This document shows positions 63,237 to 64,000 of a stretch of 64,000 nt of DNA, one piece after another (position 1 is the first letter of the stretch; every line of letters begins with the position of its first letter). The notes beneath the pieces are model-generated. The model had not been told where the DNA came from. It searched no databases and worked only from the letters and a program-made list of their open reading frames with translations. The position numbers and the translations under genes are program-made. The DNA is from Sphingomonas xinjiangensis. Lineage in GTDB: Bacteria > Pseudomonadota > Alphaproteobacteria > Sphingomonadales > Sphingomonadaceae. The stretch is from the NCBI RefSeq assembly GCF_014199255.1, contig NZ_JACIJF010000001.1:372001-436000 (forward strand), given 5' to 3'.

Positions 63237-63301
63237 CCCAGACCCATCGCACGGCCGCCAACGGTGCGCGGCGGTGCGCCCCTATCCGCAGCTAACCGCA
63301 G

Positions 63302-64000
63302 CTATCCGCAGGCCCAATCGAACTTCAGATCGCGAAGATCGAGTTGGGCGTTGCCGCCGCCGAAATTATACCCGCCAAGCCCTTCTTCGAACTCGATGTA
63401 ATAAGGGCTGAACGCAGGTGTGGCCTGGCAGGGTTGCATGGTGCCGCCGAGATGATTGGCGGCGTGCCCTTCGGACCAGGGCTGGGGATGCCACTCTCCG
63501 TCGGCATCGGTGAAGAAGCGCGCGGTGTAGCCGTTTTCGGCATCCTGATTGTCCCATGTGTCCTGCGGGGCGATGCCGGCATTGGGATCGTCGGTGCGCT
63601 GGATCAGGCGCAGCGGGCAGTGGATCGACCATGGATCGGGAGGCACTTGCACGAAAGGCGATCGACCGCTGAACCGTTCGAACGCCACGGCCGCGCCCTC
63701 CCCCAGCCATGCCGGTGCGGCGGCTGGATTGGGTGCGTCGACCGGCGGCGGCGGCGGGCAGGAAGGGCCGTCATATTCCGCCTGGGTGAGCAGCACCGCG
63801 GCATAGCCATAGCCGAGGATGTCCTCCATCCGGGCAGTCCGGGGGTGCACGAGTCGGGCGCGTTCCCACCAGGGCAGCAGCGCAGGGTCGCCGGGCGGCG
63901 TATTGCCGGGGGCAGCGATCAATGCTGACACCGCATCGTTCCATGGCGCCGCGCCGCCGTCATTGCTGTCAGCGGGTGTGGCGAAGAACGAGACCGCGAC
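63302..64000 (-). CDS. Unknown protein, N-terminus outside window
   Basis: The reverse-strand frame is open from the window edge to a stop at 63302-63304, so at least 232 residues are present. No signal or membrane segment is visible. Features: a Pro-rich SCPPPPPVDAPNPAAAP stretch, a Trp/Asp/Asn-rich second half (DTWDNQDAENGYTARFF), NHLGGTMQPCQ, and an end GYNFGGGNAQLDLRDLKFDWACG. The NHLGG...Q segment and WACG end weakly recall DUF1963/YwqG-type proteins, but I cannot assert that. Convergent to the CinA-domain gene across 65 bases. Confidence 0.6.
   Translation of the reverse strand, partial: VAVSFFATPADSNDGGAAPWNDAVSALIAAPGNTPPGDPALLPWWERARLVHPRTARMEDILGYGYAAVLLTQAEYDGPSCPPPPPVDAPNPAAAPAWLGEGAAVAFERFSGRSPFVQVPPDPWSIHCPLRLIQRTDDPNAGIAPQDTWDNQDAENGYTARFFTDADGEWHPQPWSEGHAANHLGGTMQPCQATPAFSPYYIEFEEGLGGYNFGGGNAQLDLRDLKFDWACG

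Noticed and set aside
1-64000. CRISPR array, prophage, insertion sequence or integron
   Set aside because: No regularly spaced repeats, transposase, integrase or phage structural motifs were seen on either strand.

Overview
The window is a 64 kb stretch of a GC-rich alphaproteobacterial chromosome, most likely from the Sphingomonadaceae (Sphingomonas or a close relative). This rests on four things: the gene orders dusB-ntrB-ntrC-ntrY-ntrX-hfq-hflX and uppS-cdsA-dxr-rseP-bamA-skp-fabZ; an Hfq made of two fused Sm domains; two large TonB-dependent receptors of the Caulobacter/Xanthomonas/Sphingomonas type; and a skp-fabZ junction without lpxD, lpxA or lpxB, as expected of bacteria that use glycosphingolipids in place of LPS. 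No rRNA, CRISPR array, prophage or insertion sequence was seen. One tRNA gene, tRNA-Ser(UGA), is present.

Layout. 1-14 kb (+ strand): phospholipid genes (end of psd, pssA), then rpsB, tsf, pyrH, frr, then a tightly overlapping envelope/isoprenoid run (uppS, cdsA, dxr, rseP, bamA, skp-like, fabZ), then rpmE between two terminator-like structures. 14-24 kb: small unknown genes, an Old Yellow Enzyme, tRNA-Ser, then cell-wall genes (MltB-like, degenerate RlpA/SPOR protein, D,D-carboxypeptidase) leading into holB, metG, tatD, a metallo-beta-lactamase-fold protein and a membrane-anchored aspartic protease. 24.4-40.5 kb: an accessory glycan-utilisation region with a clan GH-A glycosidase, isochorismatase-like hydrolase, sugar porter, GH76, GH130, two TonB-dependent receptors, and a compact set of three exported proteins (double VOC, Gfo/Idh/MocA oxidoreductase with a Tat signal, DUF1080). 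40.7-49.6 kb (- strand): a pentose-phosphate cluster (rpiA, tkt, fused tal-pgi, gnd, zwf, HAD phosphatase). 49.7-64 kb: a Na+/H+ antiporter, mazG, the hflX/hfq/ntr/dusB run, ispDF, a CinA C-domain protein and a truncated unknown gene.

How it fits together. The glycan region looks aimed at a mannose-containing polymer, possibly fungal-type mannan. The receptors would import fragments, GH76 would cut alpha-1,6-mannan outside the cytoplasm, the GH130 and clan-A enzymes would finish digestion in the cytoplasm, and the sugar porter would carry the products in. The DUF1080/Gfo-Idh/VOC operon suggests a second, oxidative 3-keto-sugar route in the periplasm. The neighbouring pentose-phosphate cluster could take up the resulting hexose phosphates, though that link is inference. 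No transcription regulator is encoded in the glycan region, but the two receptor genes share an upstream motif.
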